From assembly GCA_034190875.2 (NCBI GenBank), contig CM067343.1, positions 34,220,059 through 34,284,058 on the forward strand: a stretch of DNA of 64,000 nucleotides. Reading direction: 5' to 3'. Shown here piece after piece: positions 1 to 13,504 of the stretch; the first letter of the stretch is position 1, and each line of letters opens with the position of its first letter. The notes beneath the pieces were generated by a model. The model made no database searches. It was given only the letters and a program-made list of their open reading frames with translations, and was not told the DNA's origin. The DNA is from Urechis unicinctus. Lineage: Eukaryota; Annelida; Polychaeta; Xenopneusta; Urechidae. The translations under genes were made by a program, and so were the position numbers.

Positions 1-189
1 CTTTGCAACTGTACTTTATAGGTCTGACTTCCTGGACATTCTAGTAGCTCCCATAAAATATCGTATTACGGGGTAGATTAGTGGCATATGTGTTGTAACG
101 GGACTCCTTACTTTTTCACTCATATAGATACTAAGCCAGTATTGATTCAGAGCAGGTTAGGTGTGACTGGAATATCATGCATCTAAATA

Positions 190-330
190 TGGTTTGCATA
201 TGAGCGGAATCAACAAACGCATGTCTCGATTTGGTCATCGGGTCACAGCTGATAATGATAGACCGCAGCCATTCATGAGCTAGAGTTTTTTTGGTGGCAT
301 TTATGATTGAATGCTGCAAATCCCTAATAC
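190..330 (-). repeat. Dispersed module R1, copy 1
   Basis: This segment aligns by eye with 9070-9195 over roughly 120 bases, with shared blocks such as GAGCGGAAT and TGATAATGATA and small indels. Read on the minus strand, both copies give a similar start: D-L-Q-H-S-I-I-N-A here and D-C-L-N-S-V-I-N-A in the partner. The partner carries a stop soon after. This looks like an old duplicated coding remnant or an eroded mobile element. The family is not identified. Confidence 0.5.
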
Positions 331-2161
331 TGTCTAGGTCATTTGTCAAAGGATCTTGCGATTAATGCATGTAAGACGATCCCAAGGACATGAGGTTCGA
401 ATAGATTAAATGGAATTCATAGGCAAAATGTTAGGCATAGAGCTCATAGACTACCTTTGGGACTTGAACAATTTATCTGCATTACCTTATGTTTCTATTT
501 GGATTACATAATTAGGGTTTTATTGCCAGGATTCCCTTTTTGACCATTAGAATAGCTACATTTTCACATGTTCAACTGCTCCAGGATCAAATATAATGTC
601 AACAAGAACTTGGTATTGCACCACAATACTCATTAAATATAGATTCATTCAAAATGTATTGTCCAATAATGCAATATAGACACAACAATAGCCATCATCT
701 TCCGCGTTTTAGTAACATAATCATAAAACACGAAATACAATGAGGCTACGTTGTGAATAAGCGTGACCTATTACCGAACACCGACTGTGTCTCTTATATG
801 CCCGTAATTATTTGTAGATTGCGAATCAACGGGTGGCGTACTCCAATGGCTGAGTAACTAGTATTGGAAACATAAATAGTTTTTTCATTTGCTGATATTG
901 TTTGCCATTGTAATAGTACTGTTGCTTACAGTAACAAGGAAGAGGCGGGCCATTAGCCTGCTAAGATTTTTTGACAATAAAGCAAAAAGGCATTAATTCA
1001 CTCCAGTAATGTTAATGCAAATCAACGTCAGTAGTGTGACAAGTAGATGCAGCTTCAAGATAGAGGTTTTCGTATGATGGATGACACATAGAGCACTTCT
1101 TCTATTATGCATCAGCTTCTACAACTGCGTACCAGGCCACTGTCAGCGTCTAAAAAGCTGATGCAGCTCAGAAAGATATTATCAATATTTCCGAGTTCAA
1201 AAGGGAACGCCAGCAGATTTATCAGAAATTCGATATAAAGAGTGAGAGCATATTTAGTCATGCAGCATATAAAAACCTGTTGTTAAACGTGCTGTGTTCT
1301 AAATTTCAGCCCCGTCATGACTGTGAAAAACCATTTAGTGCATTCCAAATTATTAAGTTAATTCATGTTTAAAGCCTGTGCTGTGCTCTTGATAGCGTTG
1401 GCAACCAACCATTGAGAAATGCATTTTCATACAGCAATATGTCGCTATTAGCAATTGCTGAAAGTGCTGCAAAATCTGAAGATAGATTCGGGCTGATACA
1501 GATACATGCTAAAACAGTAAGCAATCACTGTAAAAGCCCATAACGTCAATCTACTGATTACAAGCTCAATACATCACGGTCAACAACCAATGGCGGGGCT
1601 AAGGGATAACGCGAATGTATTGAGATTACTTCATACAGAGAAAATTAAACGAAATGGGGAAATTAAAAGTTCCGCGGAAAAATCAGTAGATCAGCATCAT
1701 GGCCAGCAGTAGTATTATCGTGTCAATGGGCTGAAGTAGAAAAACGATACCCATTCAACCACTGTTTATGTTTTAGGCTTACCTGTATTAGACTTACAAT
1801 CACAATAGCCAATTTACCCGAAAGGTGTAGGCACATCAGTAAAACTCGATGTAACCACAGCGTTCTGCATTATTTCGCCGTCCAGCAAGTAAATGTGGAG
1901 TATCACATGTTTCTCATATTGTACAAGCCCCAAACAAAGGAAGTACACGTGTCTCTCATAACTATCAGTTCATATCTTGTGTAACATTTAGATTTGACGA
2001 TAAGCTTTAGTCACTCTTCATTAAACAAATAAGAAGCATACATATCAAAACACCCCCTAAACCTTTCACTCACAATGTTACACTCACTTTCGACGGAGAT
2101 CCTTGACTATTCGGTGTGGTTTATGTCCTGCAGTGATTGACGCGTAAAGGATCAGTTAAGC

Positions 2162-2374
2162 ATGCTGTTCATTTCATTTCATGCCAGTGTAGCTGCTCAC
2201 ATTGGCAGGAGGGATATTCTTTCAATACTGTTTATGTCCATGATTAGCTCGATCTATGTCTCGGCTGATTTATCTGACAATCAGTTTATTACCGCAAATA
2301 GATGCTACCAGCTAGAGACTCTATTGGTCATTGTTGTGTGCGTGCGCATAGCCTCTGGATTATCACATGGCTGA
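2162..2374 (+). pseudogene. Eroded module R2, best-preserved plus-strand copy
   Basis: A 70-codon open stretch ends in a hydrophobic segment, L-E-T-L-L-V-I-V-V-C-V-R-I. It resembles the minus-strand ORF at 18900-19268, which reads ENRGYSLQMILLVI followed by C-A-R-I; this copy reads A-N-R-C-Y-Q-L-E-T-L-L-V-I. At the DNA level both share an ATTGGTCAT block followed by a GCGC-rich stretch. Weaker copies lie near 4850-4925, 7885-7975 and 12583-12700. I do not recognise the protein family. A membrane segment or signal-anchor is possible from the hydrophobicity. Confidence 0.4.
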
Positions 2375-5300
2375 TTCGCTCCTGCAGGGTGTGCATTTGT
2401 CGTATTTCAGGGAATCTTAAAATGCATTGATGTTTGAGTTGCCAGAGGCAGTCAATTGCAATATTATATTTATGTTCCTTTTATGTGGTACATCATTAAA
2501 GGCGAATGCCCCCATATCTAGAAAGTTGCGTCATATACAACCTGATATAACAAGGTTTGAGGGACTGAATTGCTACAATACAAAATGGGTGACGGAGAAT
2601 TCCAAACTAATGGTTATCGAGAGTATTGACGCCTTGTAACATAACCATGGGCGCCTATCTCGCTTGTGCTATGCCTGTCGGGAAAGTTGCGGGTAAGCGG
2701 CCCTTAATAAGCTGCGCCTAATAAACGAGTGAAGGCAGCCTTTTGTGTTCATTTCTGTTTGAAGCCTGTAGATAGTAGCATTATGTGTGTAACCCAAAAC
2801 AAGAGATCAAAGGGTCGGTATAAAAGTTACATATTATCCACCAAACACAGTGTCTCCACTAACGAATGGGTGATCAGTCATTAAAACATGTACAGATTGA
2901 GTACTATGCAATATTGTTCACAGATTGAAGTGGTTACACAACATAGTCGTGAAGCGCTAAATACCGGAAACGTATGTTAATTAGCGTAATCAATTACTAA
3001 ACAGCGATTTTGCCATTTTTGCGCTTGTCTCAATATATCCAAATCACATGGACAATGAGTATAAGTAGACTACCGGGTTGAATCATAGGTCCGGTATAAG
3101 GAATAGTTATTTCATTCCCATTATTGTCTGTTATTGTAATATTACATTATCCATCTGCTTCAGACAGTGGTAATGCAACTCTAGGACAGTTTATGGAAAT
3201 TCGGAAATTCGATTTAAGGTTTAGAGTATTTAGGTATATTGTGCATAAGAACCATCGGTCAAAAATATTTATATTCTGCTGTCCAAGGCCAATGAATCTC
3301 ATCCCAGCCACAAGCTGCCCCGATGACGGTTACCAACACGTGGAACATCAGATATTCAAGCGACTGTTTTCATATTTGACATCGCTCCTTTAATGTACAG
3401 ACAATTAAAATTTTACTGAATACCATGGAAGCCGAAGAAGGATCATGGCTGCCCTACGAGCAATCTCCAATGTCACGTCATCATATGGACTTCACTTAGC
3501 CTACCTTTTCCTCGGATCACATTAATACCTTAAACATATGTGCACTTAAGTCTAATACATATGAGAGACGGCAGGTTGTCTATTTCTTCATACGTTAGTT
3601 ATGTTATCCAACATTTTCGCAATTCCTGCCAGCAAATCACCGGCATTCAGGAAATCGTTTATCAAACAATTTTGGGGGATTATAAAGAAATAATGCGACT
3701 GTCCATTGATATCACATGAAAGCTGGTATTTCACCAAAGTACCGTTATGGGCTAAGCAAGCACTGTATAACTTATTGTGATGCTGCATATAAGCCCTAAC
3801 ACATGCTTGTGACAGGCAGAGACCGACGTCACTTGAGCGATCTGCTTTTTCTCAAAATGTAAATTCATACATAAAGACAGGGTTTGGGTTGTTATATTTT
3901 AAAAAACGCTCTTGTTTTACCGATAGTAAGCTTTTCACTCAACCTGATGTGTTCTGACGACTTACTTCGTCGAGTAGAGACATCATGATTTCACCTGCCG
4001 ATTGATGAAGATAAGATGCGATAAACTGGCCTAATTCTTCCTTTTCCATCTCAAAATAATTGGAAGTTATTCGTGTGAGTATACGATATCCCACTCAATG
4101 TTGTTGACGACTAAGTGGTCGACTAAACGAGTCGCAGATAGATGAGGATAAAGCAGTTTCAGCGTCATCAGCAGCAGCAGCAGTAGTATTACCTTAACAA
4201 TAGGCCAAAGGAAGGAATAAAGTAATCGTTCAATCACTGCTGGTGTTACTATCATATCACTTAGCCATTATTCCATTTACTATCATAATAACATCTTTTC
4301 ATGCGCATCAATAGAATATGTTTTTAGGTGAAAGCTGTTCGACGTACCACATGGTGATCCTTTCGAACAAAACAATGTGTAGTACAATATGGTTCGCAAG
4401 TGCAACAACCCCCAAACAGCAACTTATGTAAAAACGATTATGTACTCAATTAATCATCGCAATATAAAGTCAATACACCTGTTAATGTTCATCATTATAC
4501 ATTTCCCCCGTAACTATCAATTCATGTCCCGTCTAATATTACGATGGAGACCAAATTTTACAAAGCCATTTTGGAATGTCTATAATGTCATTTTTCATTG
4601 TTATTGGTACAGTGTAACCATTACTGTAAAGTGCTATTAATTTCATAATCCGCTCGAATCTACATCAGCGTATAGAGGGATAACTTGTGTGAAAATACAA
4701 TTTGCCTCAATGCTATTGACTGCATCAGAGGAATATGCCATTCCAAGCCATTTGTGCTGTTCTCGTTAAAAATTTCTGTGTAGCTACTACAACAACTAAT
4801 ATTCACAGATGGGGCATGCTTTCCACGTTGCTAGTGCCCCTTGGTAGCATGATCTATTTGACGCCTGAATAATTCCCTCAATAAGCAGTAACCCGTTTAC
4901 TGCCGGTAAATGGATGTGAGTAAGTAAAGATTACTCAAATTGCTGTCATCAAATTTCTAGTTTTGGAAATAATATCGGTACGAATGAGTCAAGCTACTTG
5001 TATGGGCATTGGCAAATCCGATTGCTTATTGTGGAAGGAACATTATAACCTACGAAGGCACGTGTTAGACACCACTGGTCATCCAAAGTTGAAAACGGGT
5101 AGAGTTTGAGCGATAAGATTATTTGTGTTTTTTGGTAACATAATCACGGTTTTCAAGACGCTTGAACCGAATAATTATCGATGATTTCAAGAATTATCGC
5201 GTCACTACTCATATGCTTAAACAAAATACGAATTGCAGAAAAATCGATCTCTAATATTTGCATTTTATATTAATACATATGACAGCACGAGTAGCATACA

Positions 5301-5680
5301 TACCTTTTAATAAATGCCAGATGACTAATACGAATACTTAGAAATTATGTTAAGGAGACTAGTTACTTATTTGTGAAAGCCACTAAGAAGAAACATGTGA
5401 TTCATAAATTTGTAACAGCTATAAAGACTGCTATTGTGCCAAAACCTTCGGTCCGCTAGCATTCCTCATAAACCTAAGACGTGCATTAGGATTGCTTCTC
5501 CGTGCGGACGCTTATGTGATTTAAGGATAAGCTACATAAACTGCAATCGATTGTCCAGATCATCACCGGCAAGCGGCAAGTTCATTGTACAAGCTTTGGT
5601 AGGCCTCACACAAGGACTAATTACCAACACTCCAACTATTATGAAAAGCTAGTAGATCATTTGATTGATGAGCCTTGGTA

Positions 5681-5854
<174 letters not shown>

Positions 5855-6299
5855 ATGGGATAAGATTATGGCAGTACGTATATGATATTTTACCACCAAA
5901 ATACAGTCTGTACATTATATGGAATGTGACAATGTTTGAAAGAGGGCCACTGTGCGTGTGGTAATAAGAAACTATATTCAAAATTGTTGCAATATGCAGC
6001 GTTATGTATATCAAATATTGCGTAAATCAAACTACCTCTATTCTCCTAGATCCGAACGTAGACAAACACAGCAAACTATCCCATGCATGGCGTAGCGTTT
6101 GATGCTTTGTATTGAATTGTGCATGGTTTATTGTCGACAAAGTGATATTGAGACGTTAAGTATCACTTTTCCATTCCAAAAAAGAAATAGTGTATCATAT
6201 GTCACAATGAGTTTCACATTATCCCCACGTTATTATTAAGCCCTGAATACATCCGACGAGTTACAGACTATTACGGACAACTAAGTTGGTCTGGTACAA

Positions 6300-6560
6300 T
6301 CAATCATGAAAGACTCTGACAGAATAATATTTTACCAAAATTCCAGTTCATGGCCATTTAATGGTAACACCGGACACACGTGATGATACAAATAACGTGA
6401 GATCCAATATTACGCTCTCAGAAAACCATCACAATTTAAAACTATAGTTCAAACTTTGAATCATCAAGCAGATTAGTAGTTTGCCATTAAACACAATTTC
6501 GCAGTGTTTGGGCATCATTGACAATCGAGCGTCGCCTCTTTGCAACCACTAGACGTTATA
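6300..6560 (-). repeat. Dispersed module R3, copy 1
   Basis: This module aligns with 13375-13615 over about 240 bases. On the minus strand the two copies keep a peptide of about 20 residues: I-L-D-L-T-L-F-V-S-S-R-V-S-G-V-T-I-K-W here, and LDLTLFVLSRVSGVTNKW in the partner. Most base changes in this block are synonymous, which suggests both descend from a gene under purifying selection. A stop after K-W-P here shows the copy is now broken. Confidence 0.5.
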
Positions 6561-7884
6561 TGTGTCAATAGAGCTGTAATTTACAGGCTAATAACTGAAG
6601 CGCACATGATCAAAACATTGTTGATTTGATAATATTGCTCGTTAATTTGAAATGAATGAATGCCTCATAAGTTGCGCCACGTTACTTTGCATAACAATTA
6701 TGTTCTATACGTATACGTGCCTCTTTAAATGGTAAAAACATTATCGGATATGCTGAGTTTCACAATGTATTGTCATAAAGTTTAAAACACATGCAAATTT
6801 GGTAGCGCAATCGCCTTGACAATTAAAATGACTCCATTGCTAAACAATCCGTTCTGCTTTTGTTGTTAGCGTCAATTAGATTTAACACCCTTAGCGTAGC
6901 AATTAGCTCGTTGGTATTATCATATACAACCAAACCAGAGCCAGAGAGGGATACAAATTATCCAGTGATACGGCGTATCGTTATATAATATGGCTTCACG
7001 CTGAAAATGCCCAATTCGAGAGAGCCCTCAAAACGCTGTTATAAACTCTTTGATGGTAGGGTGGTGCAAATCAATTTATCCAACGACAGCCGTCCTAGCT
7101 TCTGTGTGATCCATTCAACATGTATTAAATTAAGATTTTTTCGCAGTATCATCCCTTAGCAAAAGTGTTAGTTCATCACTGGTCGGTACAAAAATATGCA
7201 TCTGTCAACAATATTATCCTTGATGCAAGTCAACGTGTATATTCCATGGGTAATATTGTTTTAATTACGAGTAGCATGGATTGTTGCTTAATGGCAAAGT
7301 CAATGCACATTAGTGTTTGTATGGCGTTAATTCCTACACTTACCCAACCTTGAATCAATGAGTGAGGCACGTGCCAAACAGAGAGAATAGTATTTGTTCG
7401 CTGCAATTACCATATGTTCTGATTAGCATGGCCGGCCACCAATGATTCGAGAATCACAATAGAGTGCAGTACTCAGCTCATACATAAATCACACTGACAA
7501 TGTACACGAGCAAAATGCTAAGGATGTCCCACATGCTGAATCAACCAGAGCATACTAGATATCACCAAAGCATAAGCCACTGTTATTGTTGATGCGTTGA
7601 GTAGATCTGGCAATGCAAAGCAATATTCCAATTGTACATAAAGTTTACATGCCGCAGACGATCAAAGTATTCTAGTTAACGAGTTTGCATTGGTAATATT
7701 TCAAGCAAATGTACAAATAGTGTGATCTGATTGATTTGTCAATGACGTATGACCAACTGACCCGCTACAGCCGTATTACTATTCAGACAAGTTTTTTGTC
7801 TCAGGCTGCTAGCATAGCGTTACTATAAGGGCAATTCGTTTCTGCGCGTGGGTTATGCTTGATGCATTTATCAGATTCTATGTT

Positions 7885-7980
7885 TAGGCTTCGAACCTTC
7901 CCTAATGGTCTGTTTACTGCTAGCAATTGAGTGCCAGCCATTACAGACGGTTGTAATGATCATCATTAGCTTCCCATGAG
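7885..7980 (+). repeat. Eroded module R2, further copy
   Basis: The plus-strand frame from the ATG near 7904 reads L-L-L-A-I-E-C-Q-P-L-Q-T-V-V-M-I-I-I and then stops. It aligns with L-I-A-E-N-R-G-Y-S-L-Q-M-I-L-L-V-I at 19.1 kb. Similarity is partial and the copy is clearly non-functional. A weaker DNA copy lies near 4850-4925. Confidence 0.35.
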
Positions 7981-9069
7981 AGTATCTGTCGTTTCTGCTG
8001 CTGTGCTGCACCAAACAACCAGCGACAGAGAGGACTGTTTTACGCTGCGTTATGCTCTTGCCACTTCCACCGCCATTGCTTTTTACGAATTATTCAGCAT
8101 ATTTGTCGTTACTGCAACATAAACATGGGGTATTTACCTCAGTATTCAATATTGTAGCCCACACTTTGACAATATTCTGGCTGTTTGTCCATTATAGTGG
8201 TTCAGAATCCCGATTGTAAATTTGATATTGAACAAGTGGACTGCCTGGTTTAATTCTGTGTCACCAGTGCAATGCGATATGGATTTAACGGATCACATGC
8301 ATAGTTCAAATTCAAGATTCATCAAATACAACATTGATATTTTTGTTTTTGTACATCAACACGTTAGCAAAATACATATCTGCTAAAAGTAGCATTAACT
8401 ATTTTTAGCAGCCGAATATCATTAAATCATCATGATGATAATAAATATCAAATATTGCACTGTAGATCATAGATAGTTCTTTGAAAGTGCACGTTTATTG
8501 AACGAAAAACTAGTAATTACGACATCAGGACCAAATGGAGATCGTACACTTCAAGTGTGTTATTAGTCTGAGCCCCGGTCAAGTTCTTGGAAAAGACCTT
8601 TATTCCGTGGAATCCGGTTTTACGTGCTGTTTAATTCTGGTGCTTTGAATTGCAATCGCTGCATGTAGTTTGGAGAAAAATGGTGGGTGCTCGTATGCGT
8701 GAATTGAAATGAATCATTCAGTTTTTATCGCGTTAAGCGTGGAGCTTATGTGGCAATGGAGATGAATTGGTGTGGTGTGTCCTGCGCTCTACAACATTAG
8801 GTAAGAGGTTTCACGACATTTCGTAGTTAGAATAACGAATTAGACAGGAAGGAATTTCATTAGTGACGTCACGAGACACATTTCTGCTTTCCAAGTTCAA
8901 TAGCAAAACTTATCTTACACTTATAATGCTACCTGAAATAGAGTTGGCTGTATGATATAAAACCTGGTTTTCCGTTAAAGTATGTTTCGTGGCAAATTAT
9001 TCAAATGTGCTCGATAGGATTTAAAAGACATGGACGCAAAACACACCGATTGACTTAATATGTCTCGTA

Positions 9070-9195
9070 TAAGAGCGGAATAAACACATGATTTCACTTG
9101 GTCACTATGTTTGACCTGATAATGATACATCGCTTTGAGTCATGAGCCGGAGTCTGCGGCGTTGATGACTGAATTCAGACAATCTATCACGATGT
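9070..9195 (-). repeat. Dispersed module R1, copy 2
   Basis: Partner of the module at 190-330, in the same orientation about 8.9 kb away. The minus-strand reading frame resembles copy 1 near its start but is interrupted by a stop, so it is not an active gene. Similarity continues weakly on both sides. Confidence 0.5.
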
Positions 9196-10691
9196 AACGG
9201 TGACATATTTGAGCATGATGCGGTCCTACGAAGAGCTACCTGAAGGACACGAGACCAATAGCATAGGTTTGATGAAGTTGAAGTACAAAACTATTTGATT
9301 CGAAGATGTCAACAAGGGGTGTAAGATTAACATTGCTTATTGTTTCATCTATTATTATTTATGAAGACTCTTGAGTGTCTATTGAAATGTTGACGTCAGA
9401 GCATAATAATACCTAACATCTTCGTGTTCTTTTTCTCTTGGCTTTTCTCTGTCACCAAGGCTTTTAACATTTATATTCAGACATGTACAGTAGATCTAGT
9501 ACGTGGCTGTACGTAAACTGATAGACGCTACGCTCTCGGATGTATTGTTTCTAATACAGAGTAAACCTAACAATAATACTGTTTTAGAAGCCTATAGGCG
9601 ATTCTTCATGCGCATTTACATACCAAAGTGCATTTTATCGTTATATAATCTTGACACGTGACTCTTCATGGCTGCTTAATGGCGCTGAGGATCAACGAGA
9701 TAATCCCCTACAATCTGACGTTCTTGTCGTCTCCGAGGCCATTAAACGAAACATATTTAACGCTCATTAATGCTCTGTGTCATAATCCCCTTTCACATTC
9801 CTCCAGTTCATCTATCCAGTATAAAGATATTGAAATGATACTTCGAGCAGCAAAACAAAAAAAGTACCAATGACATTGATGCAAAGGAAGATGAATCGCT
9901 ACGATTGATGGCTAAGCGGCAAGGGTTAACACCCAAAATGATGAAGGCCAAAATTTCAGACTAAATAGCCTATCGCTCTGAAGATAGGCTTATCATTAAG
10001 GGTAAAGTATCCCGCTGCATTAGGCTATCTACTGCTGTTCTTATGAACTGTTTATGTTTTTATCGTAGAATGGACACTATAGAACCTAGAACAGTTTGGG
10101 CTAATTCATATATCATAGTTAAAATTCTATTGCCTGAGTTGTAAAAACGGCTGATGCAATTATATCCCGTTATTAATGTAGACTATCGGCGTTTATCACC
10201 GCGATCATCTTTTATTTGTCAATTGGCGAATAATGCCCTTGATCAGTTGTCACATTAAAAAAAGCGTTGTGTATTTGGTAGTTGTGGTGCCAAATAAATT
10301 ATATTCTAACACAGCTATACACCAGAGATGCGATTACCGTGAGAGACGGGACAATGGATACAGTCTTATTTTCTGCAATATCAGATGCGACACAGTATGA
10401 CCTATCTGATACAATATAATGCAACAACAGATGACACTGTGCAGACAATGACTGGACAAACAAACAACGTTCTCCCATCGATTGCCAGCTCAGGATATTA
10501 CGTTCAATAGCCTGATGCAGTTTAATTAATAAATAACACAAACGCATGTAGATTAGTTTGGTTGGTAAGATCAGCAAACCAAAGCGGGAAGAGTTTATTT
10601 CTTGGCGCTATGTGCTTGGCGCAACATTATTCATTCGGGAATAGAATATCACACGGTGGTCCATACGTTGTTATGATGTAGCGAAATCAAT

Positions 10692-10875
10692 TGACAATTA
10701 TTGGCGACTAGGCTATGCAGATATTGCATGACGATATCGAAAAACACGGTCGGTGGTAAACGTCAGCTACAGAGGAAGTGTACTATAACAGTGGGTATGT
10801 ACACATTCAATCACTGCTGTTCCTTTGACAATTATGTATGAAACAACTGGCGACTAGGCTATGCAGATATTGCAG
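10692..10875. repeat. Local direct duplication, period about 146 bp
   Basis: The 27-base block beginning TGGCGACTAGGCTATGCAGA occurs identically at about 10702 and again at about 10848. Each copy is preceded by a GACAATTAT block at a somewhat different distance. The flanks have diverged or been replaced. Confidence 0.85.
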
Positions 10876-12582
10876 ACGGTTGATTCGCATCTATCAAACC
10901 CCACGCATTGTTCGAGATTGTATATATAATCAGCGGTTTGCATATCACTAGATATATACAGATATAAATATTCATATATATATACGCTCATGTATACATA
11001 TGTTATCACTATGTTTTATTTGTGATTGGTAACTACTTAGAAATTTAACATTTAACTGTCTGCGGCACCCAGTTCACGTCAATTTCATAGACACATGAGA
11101 TGAAGCTAATTACATGCGCTGTCCAGTGAATAACGTCTCGGTTCAAACTTGATTCACAGGCCTATCGGCGGAATATCGTTACGTATTATCATGCAGTATT
11201 TCGCTGTTACTGGCAATCAAGAATTACATGTTGGAGTAGCTACAAGAGATGTGGTTTCCATTTAACCATCATCTGATTGATATAACAAGCGGTACTCGAA
11301 TAAACATTCTATTTGATTGTGCAGTTCAATGTATATATTTGGATCCAGTGTGTCAGCATATTGATTTAATTCAAAGCCAATACTTATCTCATCTAATGCT
11401 TTGAGGTACATAATAGATGATGTCATATTTTATTTCAACGCATATTTGTCAAATGGCCTTGACACATTGCATTGAAATTGAAATACATTATTAGTACTAA
11501 TTGTAATGAGCGATTTGTACCACGTGGCGATTTGCAGCAAACAATCATTGTACGTTTACTTGCTGTATCAAATCGTAGAAATATTTGATAAAAGTTCAGA
11601 ACGACGTTTATGCCAGTGAAGTCAATCGCGAGTCGTAGAGGGAATGCAAATACACTGATGGTGAAGTGAACAACAAAGTAAAGAGAACACCTCTCTTTGA
11701 ATTATTTTGTTCGACAGATCGAAATGTCATGGCAAACGCATAAAGTGTTATCTCTGCTGGTTATGCCCTATCCACTTTCTCTATGCGTATATGCACAAAT
11801 CATCATATCTTTCACGAGTCAGATTTTACATTAGATAGTACAATGATAAGTATACCTGTGACTAGTGTATGCAAACGCAAGTGATCAAGGCAAAAAAACA
11901 ACTGAAAAAGGAATGTTTTAGTTTACCCTGTGATGACATCGTCACATATGTATATGTGATTTATACCAATTACCAAACTAAATAGCTATGCAACCTAATT
12001 GTATCCTCAATAATAATCTTAAGTGCTTGACCTGTTATTCGTTTGCATATCGTTAGTTCCAACAATAGTGCTTCTTATTTGTATAGACTGTTCACATAGC
12101 TGCTTCCAGCAAGGAGTTGATCGCTCCTGAATAATTGAAGGGAAAAAAACAAATCACTATTGTTGGGCACCATACACGTAGCTTATACATTTGTCTAGTG
12201 GTGCAATAGTTATGTCCACGTGTAAAAAGAACCATTAGGATTTGCGATTTCTATGCATATATCACTAAAATATACAACATGGTTTAATACGATCTGTCTC
12301 AACGCTGACGGTCAACAACATCCCAAGCCATGTATGGTAAACTGGACATTTTATCCTTTGTGGGCTGCCAAGGCAATCTTTGCCCTTAAATGAACAGCAA
12401 TATATCAATGAGGTCATTTAGTAAGCGAGTCACTGGTGAAAAGTGAGTGTAATGTATCATTTTTGCATATGTGAGGAAATGATGGTTCGCGGCCATATTT
12501 CCTTTCATACCATATTCCCTATAATACAACTATACAGACAAGCGCTGTTTCTCGCTGGTTTTTCTTCGTTACAAATGCCATT

Positions 12583-12861
12583 GTGATTTCTATTTGTCGC
12601 CTGAAAAATTTTCCAATGAGCAGTCATCCGTTAATTGCAAGTAAATGGATGCCAGCCAGTACAGACGACTTAAATGGTCATTGTTGCGTGCATACGTATA
12701 AACAAAAACTCTGGTTCAGCACAGGAATAATTTCCAGAGGCATGGTGCTGTCATCAGCAATAATCTATCAAATAGCCAATTTACCTTTGCTCAAAAATCA
12801 TGGAGTTATTACGGTGAACGATGAATGCAGCATTATATTCATATTGTTTCTCAGTGTTTGA
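12583..12861 (+). repeat. Module R2 copy with adjacent R4 segment
   Basis: The first 110 bases match the R2 DNA pattern of 2235-2360, including AAATGGATGCCAGCCAGTAC-type sequence and a TGGTCATTGTTG block, but the frame is shifted. The end (about 12745-12840) matches 1790-1885, sharing AATAGCCAATTTACC and a GCATTAT block. An ORF of 92 codons spans it, but its frame does not follow the better-preserved R2 copies, so I treat it as repeat DNA rather than a gene. Confidence 0.4.
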
Positions 12862-13282
12862 TTGTTTTTGACTCTTATGTAAAGAACAGTTGTGGAATAT
12901 ATTGCGATCAGGTGATCAGCAAGTATCGGTATGCCTACCACACGAACTCTTGTTGACATTTATTACACAGATACTTGCAGATTGACATGATGAACGTTAA
13001 TTATGTCATCAAAAGGTAGCTTCTGTTATGTGTGATGACGGATCATCCTATCAATAATTCGTATAATGCGATCCAACCGGAGAATGAGAGCTATACCATG
13101 CCGAACAAAACGATATCAACACTTTTGTTCCATATTCTGTTTATGTCTGATGCCAGATGGTCTATGTCCAACGTCTCGTTTTACATCCACATGTCAACAT
13201 TGTTATGTTAACTATAAAACAAATTCATATAACGGCCAAATAAAGTATCTTATGTCATTTTGAATAAAGCATAGGGTTTTCT

Positions 13283-13504
13283 TCACTTTAAGGGGCCTGA
13301 TCGAGCCGTAGAGAAGCTTGAAGACCAAGTGACAGTAGAGAGGATCCCACCAATCCCGTACATAAATATAAAATATTTGGCCAATAAAACGAATTTTCTT
13401 CTCCTTGTCTCCGAAAACAGCCTAAGCCATTTATTGGTCACACCAGACACACGAGATAAGACAAATAGAGTGAGATCCAATGTTTCGCCCGCAGAATACA
13501 TCAC
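13283..13504 (-). pseudogene. Dispersed module R3, copy 2 (longer open frame)
   Basis: A 73-codon open frame contains LDLTLFVLSRVSGVTNKW, then a basic stretch (E-T-R-R-R-K), then a hydrophobic segment of about 20 residues from 13.40 down to 13.34 kb. The first part matches the decayed copy at 6300-6560 with mainly synonymous differences. The family is unknown. A membrane protein remnant is possible. No splice-linked partners were found. Confidence 0.4.
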
